From the NCBI GenBank assembly GCA_028023455.1, contig JAQFVV010006203.1, positions 10,698,876 to 10,762,875 of the forward strand: a stretch of 64,000 nucleotides of DNA, in the 5' to 3' direction. The notes below the pieces were generated by a model. It saw only the letters and a program-made list of their open reading frames with translations. It ran no database searches and had not been told where the DNA came from. Both the position numbers and the translations under genes were made by a program. Every line of letters starts with the position of its first letter. Position 1 is the first letter of the stretch. Source of the DNA: Epiperipatus broadwayi. Its lineage: Eukaryota; Onychophora; Udeonychophora; Euonychophora; Peripatidae. Below are positions 25,955 through 37,782 of the stretch, piece by piece.

Positions 25955-26392
25955 AAAAATAGGGAATTAGAGAGATGGAGAACTAGTATGAAGAGTAAAA
26001 AGAGTTTAAATATTTATAGAAGTAAACAATATTGAGGGTGAGTTAATTTATGATAATAGCAAGGAACGTAGTTTACTATTTAAGGCTTGAATGGGATTTT
26101 TAGCAATAAGGGAATATACACATAAATGGAAAAATATGGATGATTTAGTCTACAAGTTGTGTAAAGAAGGCATAGAAAATATTAGGCATCTGTTAATTGA
26201 ATGTAAATGCCTGAAACCAGAAAGGATACAAATAATGAAGTTGTGGAAGAATAAATATAAACAAAGTGATTATACAGAAAGTGGCTTATTGGTTTTTATG
26301 CTGGGTTTGGGAAAAGACAAGGGGGATTTAGATATAAAGGCCATGGAGTTGACAAAGATTATATTGTGGAAATGGGATGGAGCAGGATAGAG
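25955..26392 (+). pseudogene. LINE ORF2 fragment: C-terminal end
   Basis: After a broken lead-in (RELERWRTSMKSKKS at about 25965), the frame at 26091-26390 carries the typical LINE C-terminal CKEGIENIRHLLIECKCL motif, a Cys-His-Cys pattern before a KLWKNK tail. The 3' tail continues to about 26518. This completes the ORF2 order after the inverted block. Confidence 0.7.
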
Positions 26393-26518
26393 AAGAATAT
26401 GGGAAAACAGGGTGGGGGATGAAAAGGGAAGTCAAAAGGGGATAACAGATTTCTCTGGGCATAGTTGCTGAGAGATTCCTGACTTCGTATATAGAGAAGT
26501 CACAGTGCATCACATCAC

Positions 26519-27829
26519 ATGTAATTATGCAAATTTCTTAAACATCACCAAGTTTAATCTTTTATAATCAGAATTACTATTTCACTCTGCTAATTATCTA
26601 CTAGTTATGCTTTGAAACAGACAGTCTGTCAAAAGTTAATTCAGCAGATAAATAAATGAATTTATTTTAACCTACTGTTTTCTACAGCTTTAAACTTCTG
26701 CTTTATATTATCAATTATAAATAAATTAGAAAACTATGAAATCATACAAACATAACTAGTGAATCAGATCTTTCAGTATAATTGTTTTTCAGAATCAGCA
26801 CATTTGCCAGTATCTCTATGTAGTACACAAAATTTTTCTCTTATAAATATTAAATTATAGACCAATGTAGGTATTTATAAAAGAAAAATTTTGTACATTA
26901 TGTTAGCAAATTAGTGATACTCACAAACAAGTTGATAACTAATATTGATTCTGGGAAAGATGATGTCATTGTTTCTAAATATATTGGCTAGCTTAAATTT
27001 GATTAAGAATAAATAATTATATTATTTCCAGTTGGTCTTTAATATAGTGGATTATTAATTAATACTAATTTTTGTTTATTATTATTTGTAGTTGTTTGAA
27101 ACTTTGACTTAGACTAATTTGTCATAATGTTAATTGATTAATACTTAAAGATTCCAACATCATTGTTTCAGATAGATATTTATAAAGTAAGAACTTTCTA
27201 CATTGCTGATGAATGGATTCATTCCAGATAAACAATTTGTATTGTAAAAGCTGATTTTCTATTTATTTTAGTACAATATCATAATTTGTGTTATTTCAGG
27301 TAAATCTACGATGCTATATTTAAATTTTATTAGAAGTATATTAATTTCTGTTTAGCATTGTGCATATTGTAATATAATAAGATCAGAGAGTAAGTAAAAT
27401 AAATATCTAAAAAGGTATATTAAGTTTGAAAATAAAAGATTCTTTAAAAATATCCAATATTGATTGCTTTTATTTTGTGATTATCCTTATAATTATACAA
27501 AGTATTTAAGTTTTTCAAAAAAAGTGCAAAGTTAAAAAAATACATGCCTGGTGTCAGTTATGCAGGTTAAAGTATCGAAATGAAAATTATATTGCCTGTT
27601 TTTCAAGGATTGATTTGGATAGTAATTACAAAGTTATTATTATTTTTTTTTTTGTAGTCTCTTTTTTCTTTTAGAATTAGAATGATGATAACCATTTACG
27701 TGTAGCTTCTAATAAATGTTTGTGACAGATCAAATAATACTATTAAAACAAATTAATCCTTGATTTTTCATTATACAGAATTCATTCCTCAATAGATGAT
27801 TTAACTTTCAACTAACTATTCAAAATTAA
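26519..27829. other. AT-rich stretch without recognised features
   Basis: No repeat, exon or RNA gene recognised. Confidence 0.5.
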
Positions 27830-27830
27830 G

Positions 27831-28087
27831 ATCGGTACTTGATCGGTACTTACGGATAATTTGCCTGATGACGTATTTGACCCACCGGTTTCCCTTCCGG
27901 TAGGCATCGACGATCTTTGTATGACAACGTTGTCATGGCAACGAAGTGACTGGCGTGATTAATCCATCAGAGAGTCAATTTTTTTTTTTTTAAACCGCGA
28001 GATTTAAAATTCGGAGAGGTTTGGGAAATTTTTTGATTTTTCTGTCTCTTGTGATTTTGCTATCCACTTGATCACAGTGATTTTTTT
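27831..28087 (+). promoter_or_regulatory. CpG-bearing promoter-like segment with RFX X-box
   Basis: A sharp rise in GC and CpG within AT-rich DNA. It contains a doubled GATCGGTACTT (27832-27853), a CRE-like TGACGTA (27869-27875), a CCGGT/ACCGG inverted pair (about 27884-27902) and a perfect X-box GTTGTCATGGCAAC (27929-27942). The X-box overlaps a 14-bp palindrome TGACAACGTTGTCA (27922-27935). X-boxes of this form bind RFX factors and typically sit close upstream of ciliary genes. The segment is followed within about 240 bp by a strong splice donor. I infer a promoter of a plus-strand gene. Confidence 0.55.
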
Positions 28088-28174
28088 ATGTGGAGGCAGT
28101 CATACAAAGCTGATCCTTTCGCTGCAATTTTAGAACATATATCCCAATTCAGTCCTCCACAGTGAACGCTATTT
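28088..28174 (+). other. Probable first exon (5'UTR or short upstream ORF) ending at GTAAGT
   Basis: The ATG at 28088 opens 25 codons rich in ordinary residues (starts MWRQSYKADPF) and ends at TGA 28163-28165. A consensus donor GTAAGT starts at 28175. The short ORF could be an upstream ORF, or the true coding frame with a weak donor at the GTGAAC just before the stop (28162). I do not recognise the peptide. With the X-box upstream it is a good candidate for exon 1 of a gene whose remaining exons are beyond long introns. Confidence 0.4.
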
Positions 28175-28354
28175 GTAAGTAATTTTAATTTTTTTTATAA
28201 TAATTATAATTTTAGAATTAATTATATTATTGAATATAGACAATAAGTAATCCAAATGCATGTAAAAGTAACGTCACCATTAATGCCATATTCGCATTAA
28301 ATCTTTATCATATTTATTACATACAACCCAAAAGCTAATATACACTAAAGAATC

Positions 28355-28665
28355 TCGGCCTCAGAGTGGCCATTGACCATTCCATCATCCGATTTTCAAT
28401 TGGATGGACGGTTGAAGAGTTGGAGTGTGGAGTAGATTGAAGCCTGTCCATTAAAGTATGAGCATTGGCTATCTTAATATATATCTGAGCACTTGTGTTG
28501 AGATGGTAATCTGGACCAACTGATGATTGCTGGTTTAGCATGAAATACATATATTGGTGATTGTTTATCTTTTTGATATATATATATGTGTTCAAGTGTA
28601 TCAGTGTTATGAGATAGAGTGAAGAGTGGTGGGTTGTGTGAAAGTCTGTGCTCATATACTCTATA
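28355..28665 (-). repeat. Dispersed ~330-bp repeat, copy 3 (longest)
   Basis: Reverse complement of copies 1 and 4. It runs from CTCAGAGTGGCCATTG, through GGACGGTTGAAGAGTTGGAG, AGCCTGTCCATTAAAGTATG, CTGGACCAACTGATGATTGC and GCTGGTTTAGCATGAAATAC, to GTGGTGGGTTGTGTG. It links the inner half seen at 7914 and 20566 to the outer half seen at 44795. Confidence 0.85.
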
Positions 28666-28680
28666 TATTACATATATAGA

Positions 28681-30679
28681 CACAGGTCTATAATAAGCTG
28701 TGTTTCAGCAATTAAAGATAAAATTGAAATTGTCATTTTAGATTATTTCGGTACTATATTAAAAAACAATAATATCTATTGGATATTTATATCATCAATT
28801 AGAAAGTTATAAATGACATTCACAATATCAGTATTCCTGATTTCATTCATACATGTTTTAAAAATAATATGAAATAATAATAAAAAAGTTGAAATTAATA
28901 AAAAAATAACAAACTAATTTTCTAAATATAATTGCACTTGCAAAAAATGTAAATAATTAAAGTAGTTTAAATTTTTAAATTTAACATCGTTTATCTTTCA
29001 CATTTTATCAGTTACAAATTTTATTTTTTTAAAAAAGAATGTTGTTTTAATAGGCCATTTAAAAAAAAAAAAAAAAAGGACTAAAAACAAAATCAATTAG
29101 CTTTTAACTAATGTACTTATCTATTTATAAGAAAAAAGGAAGATAGACTCTTTTCTTTTACTAACAAAAAATAAAAAAAGAATTTAATCTTTTAAAATTA
29201 TTTTATTTTACCTTTTTTAATATATATTATAACATAATAATAATAATAATAATAATACCACCAAACGAGCTATTCAAGATGATCGCTCGTATCTTATAAT
29301 TAAACAAAAGCCAACACATTGTGCAAGCCAAAATTATAACCTATAATATTAAAGAATCGAATATAAAGTGATAATAATGAATCATTGAGATATAGTGCCC
29401 AAGATAATAACAATAATAAACTAAACTATATCCAAATCATTGAGATCTAATGCCCCAAAATAACAATAAATAACTATAACTATGGGCTAAGCTCAGATGG
29501 GTTTCCAAATAGTATATGCTACAATAAAAAGAGCCATATGGGTGAAGAATAGCCATAAATAAAAACTATAATATGTAACATTTAATTAATTTTTAGAGGA
29601 GGAGAACTATCATACTCTTATAAATTACATTGATACTCTTAATATTGAAATCATGAATCATAGAGTGATTAGGTTATATTAAATTCTCTTCCACCCTCCA
29701 CCACCATCATAACGCATCTAATAGTTATCATTAGCATCTCATTGCTATGATCAGATCCACATTTAATTTTTGAACGAATAACAAGATTTTTTGTAATATT
29801 TGCCACAAAACTTCTCAAAATGAATTTCTTTTGCAAAATAATATTTTTCATAGTCATTTATGTAATATTAAAGTCTCAGGGTCCTGTAATTAAAATTTTA
29901 TAACACAAAATGTTTACTTTTTTCTTTTCATTTAAGAATTATTAGCAATGAATGGAACCCTAGTAACAATATAAGACATACTCTTACCCTTAAGATAATG
30001 TTTACTTGACTGACAATAATAATATTAAATTTGAAAGAAAATATTTTAATTAAAGTAAATATACAAAAAACTTAATGTGGAATAAGACAAAAATATCAAG
30101 ATTTCATTCAGACGTAAAGAATGGATAAGAGATTTGATGGTCACTCAGGATATCCTATTAATAGATAAATAATTTAAGTATTTAAACTTATGATGTATTA
30201 ATCAAAAATAATAATCTGAATAAAGTAAATATTAATTTTATTACTCAAGTAGTCTTCTTTTAATAAATACAATTAGTTGAAGTGATCATTTAAATTTAAG
30301 AAAATGAATAATCTATCTATTAGATGCTTTCTTAATATCCACAGAACAATCTGAACAAAGTGATATAATATTCAATTTTATGTTCATGTACTAACTATTG
30401 ACCAACATATAAGAATAAACTTGTAATTAATGTTGAGATTTCTGGATAATGTGTTAATGATGATATAAATACTGTAAGCCATACTTAACAATAAAATAAC
30501 ATTTATTTTAACAATAAAGACAAATAAATAACAATCTTGGAAATCTACAATATTTCAAAACAAATTATTTAGATACTATGCTATACAATTTACTGCAGAG
30601 GAGAAATACTTTTTAAAGTTTATAGATAATAAAATAAAATTTAAAGATTAAATTATAATAATTGACTATTATTAACTTT
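28681..30679. other. AT-rich stretch with simple repeats
   Basis: Contains an A run (29060-29075), a TAA repeat (about 29237-29260) and AATAACAATAATA-type low complexity (29365-29475). No gene recognised. Confidence 0.5.
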
Positions 30680-31785
30680 CTAGTGGTTTTAATACAGTAG
30701 ATCATATTCAGGTATTGAGAGAAGGTTATTGAATGAGTTGCCATTATGCTTTGGATTTGTAGATTATGAAAAAGCATTTGATTCTATAAACATTTCTTCA
30801 GTGATTAAAGCATTGGATCATCAAGGTGTAGATCCAGGATATTGTCATATTTTAAAGAATATTTATAAAAATGCAATAGCAACAATTAGATTACATAATG
30901 ATACTAGGAAAGTCAACATTGAGAAGGGTGTAAGACAGGGTGACTCAGTGCTGCAAGAAGTATTTTGTGGATTAAAATGGGAAGCTAAAGGAGTGAAAGT
31001 AAATGGAGATTATTTAAGTCATTTAGATTTTGCAGATGATGTAGTTGTTTTTGCAAATAATGCTTTAGAGCTGCAGGAAATGTTGCAGGAGTTATCAGAT
31101 GAAAGTAGGAAAGTAGGATTAAAAATAAATGTTAAAAAGACTAAAGTAATGTTTAATGGATTTTTTAAAAATATGAAAAGAAAGATTGATTATGATGAGT
31201 TAAAAGAAGTTAACAGCTACAAATACCTTGGTCAAATTATTAATACAGATAGAAACATAATGTATTAAATTATCATAGAATTAAACTTGGTCGGAGTGCT
31301 TTTGGTAGAAATAACTCGATACTAAAAGGAAATATGGGTATGTGTTTGAAAAGAATGGTTTTTAATAAATGTGTTTTACCACTTCTTACTTATGGATCTG
31401 AGATTTGGAGACTTAATAGAAGAGTAATACAGATACTTCAGATAACTCAAAGAACTATGGGGAGATGCATGTTGGTAGTAACAAGAAGATATCTAAAATG
31501 CAATATATGGATAAGAGAACAAACAGATGTTACTGACCTCACTGAAAAAATTAAAAGATCTGAAGTGGAGTTGGACTGGAGATATGACTAGAAGATATGA
31601 TAATAGGTGGACAATTGAAATCTTAAACTGAATTTCAAGAGATTGTAAAAGACTCAGATAAAATAAAAAAAGTGTGCAGAAATGATGTGGAGAAGAGAAG
31701 CTAAAGATTGGAGAAGATGCATTGAACTTGAAAAGATTTTCATCCTGCAGTGCATTGATAATGTTTGATGATGATGATGACTAGC
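30680..31785 (+). pseudogene. RTE-type LINE reverse transcriptase, 5'-truncated
   Basis: An RT core starts in a TVDHIQVLRE block (about 30700, one frameshift before 30729). It continues in frame with FVDYEKAFDSI (RT motif A), IRLHND and GVRQGDSV (30929-30950, motif B). After a small in-frame deletion of the SPKLF region come LDFADDVVVFA (motif C, both catalytic Asp present, about 31026-31058), GLKINVKKTKVM and YKYLGQI. A stop or frameshift at about 31268 breaks it. A second frame (31334-31591) has CVLPLLTYGSEIW and RRVIQILQITQRTMGRCM. The 3' end runs into TGATGATGATGATGA (about 31767-31781), the short-repeat tail usual for RTE elements. The endonuclease half is missing. Confidence 0.85.
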
Positions 31786-31818
31786 TTTGTCTGATCAATG
31801 AAAGCTTTTTTTTAGTAT

Positions 31819-33217
31819 TGTAACAGTCAGAATCGTCTATCTCGCTAACACACTGCAGAATTCAAACCCCAGACACGAAACTGAACATTCTAGGAGGGGT
31901 TGCCTTCTAGATATACTAAGTTCGAATCTAAAGTCCAAATCTCACAGTGCCATCTAATGATAGCACATCTGATGCCACTACTAGTATAACCTTTGACCGG
32001 TGCCTGGTAGTCAGGGAGAAACAAAAGACTATACTAAAAGAAGCTTGGGTGGCTAATTAACGTCTATGGATTTACAAAAGAAATGCAGAAAATATATATA
32101 TATATATAGACCGAAACAGTGATAGGAATCAAATAAAATAAGAGATCAAATTTAGTTTTAAATAATTTCACAAAATTTATTTATATAAATTATATATATA
32201 ATGCCACTGTCTGCTTATATGAGACAGGGACACGTATTAAATAATTGTTGGCATTATACTCCAATAAATGACAAAAGGTTTTAAAGCAAAGTGATATATT
32301 CTATTCCTCAGGCTAATAGCATTACGATAATGTGCTTGATGAGATAGGAACATGTGTGAGGTGCTTTGAGCAATATACAAGTTTAAGAAAATATTTGAAA
32401 TTACGTGTTATAAAATATTTATTGATTTCGAGAATAGCACAGACAAAAGCTTACTAAGCAACAAAGTGGGAATATGATCAAAGCATTTATTTGAGAATAA
32501 TAATAATAGAGTTGCATTGGGAGGTCAGTTTTGCTGATAATGAATTTATTAAAGTTGGAGGGTGTGACACATTTAAGTCACGGATGCTTTGTAAAATAAA
32601 TATAAAAATAAAACAATAATGGAATATTTGGAATGATTACGGAGGGCATCTTGCCGGTAACCTGTAGGAAAGTATTTTATGAACCGCTGAAACTTAGCGA
32701 CTGGGTGGCCGTGTAAAGAATCCTAGGAAAAGTAAAACAAAGCGGTCTCAATAACCAATTCACTTACCAGCAATACAAGACCAGTGTATACAAAACATAC
32801 TGAATGGGTTTTACTTGGATTAAGAGAAATGCCCAATCAAATTCCCAGAAATTCATTTAAAAGGGTCTGCACATTCTCGATATCAATGATGAACTTTCTA
32901 ATTAAAGTAGAACACGGTAATTAAAATAGGAAAATGCATGCTTGCGGGTTTGAAAAGTAAGTATAGATTTATATATGCAATCATGCATTTGGGGACACAT
33001 TTAAATCATTGACCTCACACATACTCTCATATTAGATTAAAATCAATAACATGTAGATTTTAAACTATGTGATTATATTATATATTAAAGAAAAGAATCG
33101 CCCTCGAACGAGTGATTTGCAAGATAATAAAATTTGGAAATTATTTAGAAATTTAAAATATGTCTTTATAGCGGCGTCTTAGTTTCAACAAAAGGAATAA
33201 TTCACTCGGTCAAAGAT
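31819..33217 (-). repeat. LTR A (outer left LTR, minus orientation)
   Basis: Reverse complement of the central LTR at 37783-39272. Reading on the minus strand it starts TGTCAGAATCATC, lacking five bases of the TGTAACAG start, and ends GATTCTGACTGTTACA at 31819. It lacks a segment of about 75 bp that the central LTR has at about 38309-38383. No purine-rich tract adjoins its inner edge, so it may not be the original 3' LTR of interior A. Confidence 0.85.
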
Positions 33218-34056
33218 GATTCTGACACATTATCATAATAAAATAACAGAAAGCTTAATAAATAGAAAATATTAACCCAAGGATAGAGAGCAAAATGATT
33301 ATATTTAAAAAAAATACATAATAAAGTTATGTGAAATATCAGAAAACAATTTTAAATAGCTATAGCATGTTAGTTATCTCAAGAGCTCTTGGGTTAATTT
33401 AGGGTTACCACTGGAGAAGCATTTTAAGTAGATTGATGGTTGGCAGGTTTTTATATAATTTAACAGCAAAATCTGAAAATGTTCATATTTTTGCAGCAGT
33501 TCCAGCGTTCCTTATTCCGAGGGGACATAGCCATCTTGATGCCTCTACTCTGTCATGTCAAGGTTAGCAAATTATTAGAATAGAACTCAGAATGATTTCT
33601 CTTAGAAACATTAGAAGAATGGAGAACAAAAGAAAAACCTCCTTTTTATAGTAGAATTTAACAATAGAACTACCCTGGAGCATTACAAAAATATATCAGA
33701 CTTATCAGCTGTAATCATCCAAATGTCTAAAGGAATTCAACATTAATTAATTTCTTTTGTTACTTTCCCTGTCGACATTCGAATTACAAACTAGATTTAA
33801 TTAAAAATTACTTTTATTAATTAAAGAAAACCTTAAGTGGACATCTGATGTTTTTAGATAAACTTATATAACATTTACTAATTAAACTATTGTCCCTCAT
33901 TTGTTTTAACAGAAATATTTGGAATGACTTTTATTAAATTAAACAAAAATTACTTTACTTTTAAATTGCAATATTTGAATCTATTTACTAAACGAATATT
34001 TACTAAATGAATTTTATTTTAAATCAAAAATATATTACGACGGTAATATATCTTTG
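33218..34056. other. Spacer unique to the left half of the composite
   Basis: No counterpart in the right half. A GC-richer patch at about 33495-33570 is bounded by TTTTTGCAG and AAGGTTAGC, which look like splice sites around 66 bases. On the minus strand the same patch has AAGATGGCTATG, a YY1-like motif. The rest is AT-rich. It could be an older insertion or host DNA. Confidence 0.45.
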
Positions 34057-34405
34057 TAAATAGATTCAAACAAAATAACTTTAACAATTTATAAATTTGA
34101 TATGTTTTAAAATGCATATCATAGTGTGTGCGCAATTACGACTTATATAACCTACTTTTTAATAAATCAAAATTATGTGAACATATACATAATCTATAAT
34201 CTTTTATTTATTTGGGAATGAGTTATATATATAATATGAGCATTGTACTCGTGGTTTAAAATTAGGTGGGATTTTCGGTATATAAGCCTATTGCAGACAC
34301 ATTATGATAGATTGGGGTTCAAACTAAGGTATGAGGGTAGGAAATAGGTGAGAAAAGGTGAAACGAAGACCTGCAAAGCAGACCTTACTGTTTCACATTA
34401 CCTTA
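34057..34405 (-). repeat. Terminal-region repeat of interior A
   Basis: This segment, ending in GCAGACCTTACTGTTTCACA, occurs three times: here, inverted at 41918-42178, and in this same orientation at 42250-42527. It contains an ATATTAC-GACG-GTAATAT palindrome at about 34046-34063, where the right-hand fold-back appears to switch strands. Confidence 0.8.
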
Positions 34406-34731
34406 GTGATGGGACAAAAAAAATTGTTAAAAAAAAAAGATCTTACAACAGGTGTCCACCTGTGAAGCCTGCATAAAATAAAACTTACAAGATAACCCAT
34501 AATGTACAGGATATAAATATAATGAAGAAATGAAACTGAATTATATACCCGGATCATATTAATAAATCTACCATCTAGCGAACATTTTCTATTATTCCCT
34601 TCCCCCCTTCAACAAAATTTTATTTAAAAAAATCTAATAGTTTAACATTGTTTATATTCGATCTCCTTTCTCGTTTATCCTGTGACGTGTCCTTTTTTTT
34701 TTTGTTGTTGTTGTTGTTATAAAAAAAACGA

Positions 34732-35649
34732 CTATAATCCTGGGTCTGGTGGGTAGTACCTGCCTTTATATTTTAATAAGTGCAGTCTCCAATTATCAGG
34801 CCTCTTTACCTTGTCTGGCGGTTCTTTAGCCCAGGGACTGAAATCCAGAGTGGCTAAGAATTCGGCCATTTCCTTTATTTCATCTGGTTGATATATTTTT
34901 GCTATATCAGGTGGAATATTTTCCTTGTGTTTTTTAAATACTTCGATATTGGTGGTAAGCTTGGTTAGCTGGGTTTGAGGCCCTAGGTCTCGTGTATCAT
35001 TTTCTGGGAATATCCTGTCTAAATATAGTTTGGAACATTTTTTCACTTCATGAAATATTTGAATATTGATAAGCTTGGTTAGCTGGGTTGGATGTCCTAA
35101 GTCTCGGATATCATTTGCTGGGAATATCCTTTCCAAATAAAGTTTGGGACATTTTTTAACTTCATGAAACATTTTAATATTGAGCTTGGTTAGCTGGGTT
35201 TGATCTCCTAAGTCTCGGATATCATTTAACGGAAGTACTTTTTCCAAATAAAGTTTGGAACATTCTTTAACTTCATGAACCATTTTAGTGTTGGGCTTGG
35301 TTAGCTGGGTTTGATGTCCTAAGTCTCAGATATCATTTGATGGAAGTACTTTTTCCAAATAAAATTTGGGACATTCTTTAACTTCATGAAACATTTTAGT
35401 GTTGATCAGCTGAGTTCGAGGTCCCAGGTCTGGTGTATCAGTCTTCTTTGCAGAATCATTTGTCTCTACTTTATGGTTCAGGAGTTTATCTTCCATCTCT
35501 TGCCATCCAGGGAGGAGTCTGTACAGCACTCTAAGTTCCTCACCTCTCCTTCGGCTTTCTTCTTCCCATCTTTTCGCTCTTTCTTCACCTTGCTTAAACA
35601 ATTCTATAATAGTTTGGAAATGGGCCTCATTAGTATCCATATTTTTCAT
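34732..35649 (-). pseudogene. Tandem-repeat protein ORF, copy A
   Basis: A 306-codon frame from ATG at 35649 to TAG at 34732, intact except for one TGA at 35328-35326. Residues 1-55 are charged and predicted helical (ELFKQGEERAKRWEEESRRR), like the coiled N-termini of some Gag proteins. From about residue 75 come four repeats of about 37 residues, starting DLG-QTQLTKLN and containing KMFHEVKKCPKLYLE and P-NDIR. A fifth, partial repeat leads into a different C-terminus with PPDIAKIYQPDEIKEM, a tryptophan-containing DFSPWAKEPPDK block, and YYPP near the end. There is no zinc knuckle, protease or RT motif. The stop replaces the Arg codon CGA of an NDIR repeat. A structural or nucleic-acid-binding Gag-like role is only an inference. 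Confidence 0.7.
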
Positions 35650-35766
35650 GACCTTGGATGTTATCGTGATCGATAATGATGATGACTTTTATTGTATTTT
35701 ATTGCTAACTATATTATCCTGAACAAAAAAAATTATTATTTTTTTAATGAATTGGTGTACTTTTAA

Positions 35767-36512
35767 CCTTTTAACCGCTAATTATATTATTGGTTGTATG
35801 AGGTAAAAATCAAATCTTTTAATTGGCCAACTCACAAACTGAAGACAAAGCCTATTGTTAAAACATATTCGCCTATAATATTAAATTCAACTCAGATACG
35901 TTTATAAAAAGTATATTACTAATTTTTCAGGTTATGAAGAGAACGAAAGTTCTTTCAAAAATAAATTGCTATTTATTTATTCTAAAATATTCAATTTCGA
36001 CAACATAAAAGCTATAATATAAACAAAAAGGTCGACTTTTACGTTATAGAAAAGTAAATATTTCTTTTAAATATTTCTTTAATATTTTTACTAAAATCTT
36101 CAATATTTTTCGAAAATAATTTTGTTTTTTTAGTATATTTTTTAAAAAACTAGTTTAATTTCTGAAATTATATTTTTTTAATACTTAAAATTAAATTCGA
36201 AATAAAAATCTCAGCGTTTTTCTTTATTTTCTTTGATCAGGCGGTTTCTTTGTTCTTTCCAGCCAATCAGAATGTCTTTTTCGGCTGAGAGCTCACTAAC
36301 AACCAATTACAAACGATGTTCTTTCTTTGTTTAGGTTTAAATGCGTTTTTTTTTATTTTTTACTTGTAAAATAAATCGGAAGAGGGCACCATCTTACAGA
36401 ACTTTTAAAAACCTATTCAAAACCTATCAAACGAATTTTTTAGCATAAGTACTGGCAGATTTAGAGTGATGTCAGATGTCTACGAGGAGCCTCGTAGGAG
36501 GCGGGAAAAGGG
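35767..36512. mobile_element. piggyBac-like MITE inserted in interior A
   Basis: Present in A and absent from B. It is flanked by TTAA at 35763-35766 and 36513-36516; the intact site with one TTAA is at 40561-40564 in B. The ends read CCTTTTAACCGC and GGCGGGAAAAGGG, that is CC(C)TTTT terminal inverted repeats as in piggyBac. About 746 bp, no ORF, and a CTACGAGG/CCTCGTAG palindrome near the right end. The clean empty site makes this a firm call of a TTAA-targeting element that inserted after A and B arose. Confidence 0.85.
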
Positions 36513-37736
36513 TTAAAACACAATGTATAGCACCGATAAAAAAAACTTTTAAACTGTTTTACATTGAACTTACTAAAACTAATAAAGTAAAATTATCAAA
36601 AACTAATACAGTAAAAAAATACTATTATTATATTTTCCTTGTTTGATTCTCTGTGATTATTACGTTTGATTTCAAAATTTTATTAATGGCTAATAGGCTC
36701 TCCCTCTTGGTTCTGTTGGCCTAATTGCTGCTTTTACATTTATCACTAAACACCCAACTTCTGCCCTCTTACTACTGCTAAAATTTCTCGCTTAAATCTG
36801 CTGCCAATATATATATTTTTAACTGCCCGTATATATAAAAATCTCTTAAATTCTGTCAAAATATTTTACTAACATATATATTTTTAAACTCAAGCAATTT
36901 TATTTATATATGTTAACATTCGCTAGATCCGGGTATACTAATTTCGTTCCTTCTTATTTAAGATTAGCATACATATATTTTTATTTACATAATTATTGAT
37001 CCGATTCACGTCTCATTATTTGGTCTAAGAAAATTTATACATGTTAAAAAAACAAATTTCATACAAAAGAATTGAGCCTGGTGACAAAATTTATTTTAGA
37101 AGTAACTCCATTTAGTGAAATTACCCTTGGGCGCCATGTCACCAGTTAAAAGGATCCATAGACTGTTAGCTTCCCAAAATTGATTTTAATAACTATTCCA
37201 TTTAACTATGGGCACTCGTTAAAACATTCGCATTTTTATTGATTACAATTTTTATTTTTATTTTTACATTTCTGAATTCCATACGATAGCCTATTATATC
37301 TAGGTCATTACCGTACAAAATTATTATTATGCTATCTTGCGCGTTGAGCCGATAAAACTTTATTTTGATAGAAAATACAATATTTGAAATATTCATAGAT
37401 TGTCACAATATTCACTTCGGACAATATTTAACTAATTCACGCCATGCGTATATAGTGTGACTTAAGTGAAACAACAAATACAGATAAATACAGATGGCTC
37501 GTATCGCACTATAGCAAGTTTGGACAAGTTCTGATTATATAGAATAAGTAATTGAATGCTCGAGTCAAACAAAATATATGAAATATCATGCAAATAAATA
37601 ATATAGAGTTTGAAAATATTATATATATCAAAAATATAATTTGAGTGATTAAATATGAAACAAAATGCTAACATTAAGCTACAGGGATGTGGGTGTTTTA
37701 AATAATTGACAGGGATGTGGGTGTTTAAATATTCGA

Positions 37737-37758
37737 GGCTCCACATTTGGGCAAGCCA
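37737..37758 (-). other. Degenerate primer-binding site, interior A
   Basis: On the minus strand it reads TGGCTTGCCCAAATGTGGAG, a decayed form of the tRNA-Lys-complementary site seen intact in interior B. It lies 24 bp from the LTR edge at 37783. Confidence 0.6.
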
Positions 37759-37782
37759 TGGACCTGGAAAAAAATATCTATA

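Larger units (their letters stand above)
23375..26518 (+). mobile_element. LINE copy with internally inverted middle
   Basis: A non-LTR retrotransposon in three blocks. Plus-strand RT N-terminal half: about 23690-24994. Minus-strand RT catalytic and post-RT part: about 25005-25950. Plus-strand C-terminal end and 3' tail: about 25955-26518. Joined in the order block 1, reversed block 2, block 3, they follow the normal order of a LINE ORF2, so the middle has been inverted in place. A second copy of the 3' tail lies at the left edge (23375-23505), giving a direct repeat of about 115 bp around the element. No endonuclease domain is seen. Clade unresolved. Confidence 0.75.

Noticed and set aside
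31819-33217. Solo LTR with its own target duplication
   Set aside because: The left flank is AGTAT but the bases at the inner edge (CATTA) do not match, so it does not look like an independent solo LTR insertion.
35386-35676. 96-codon frame antisense to the repeat ORF, with a near-identical partner at 40648-40938
   Set aside because: It is the opposite strand of the repeat-protein ORF in both copies. It is preserved only because the sense frame is, and its T-rich content has no features of its own.
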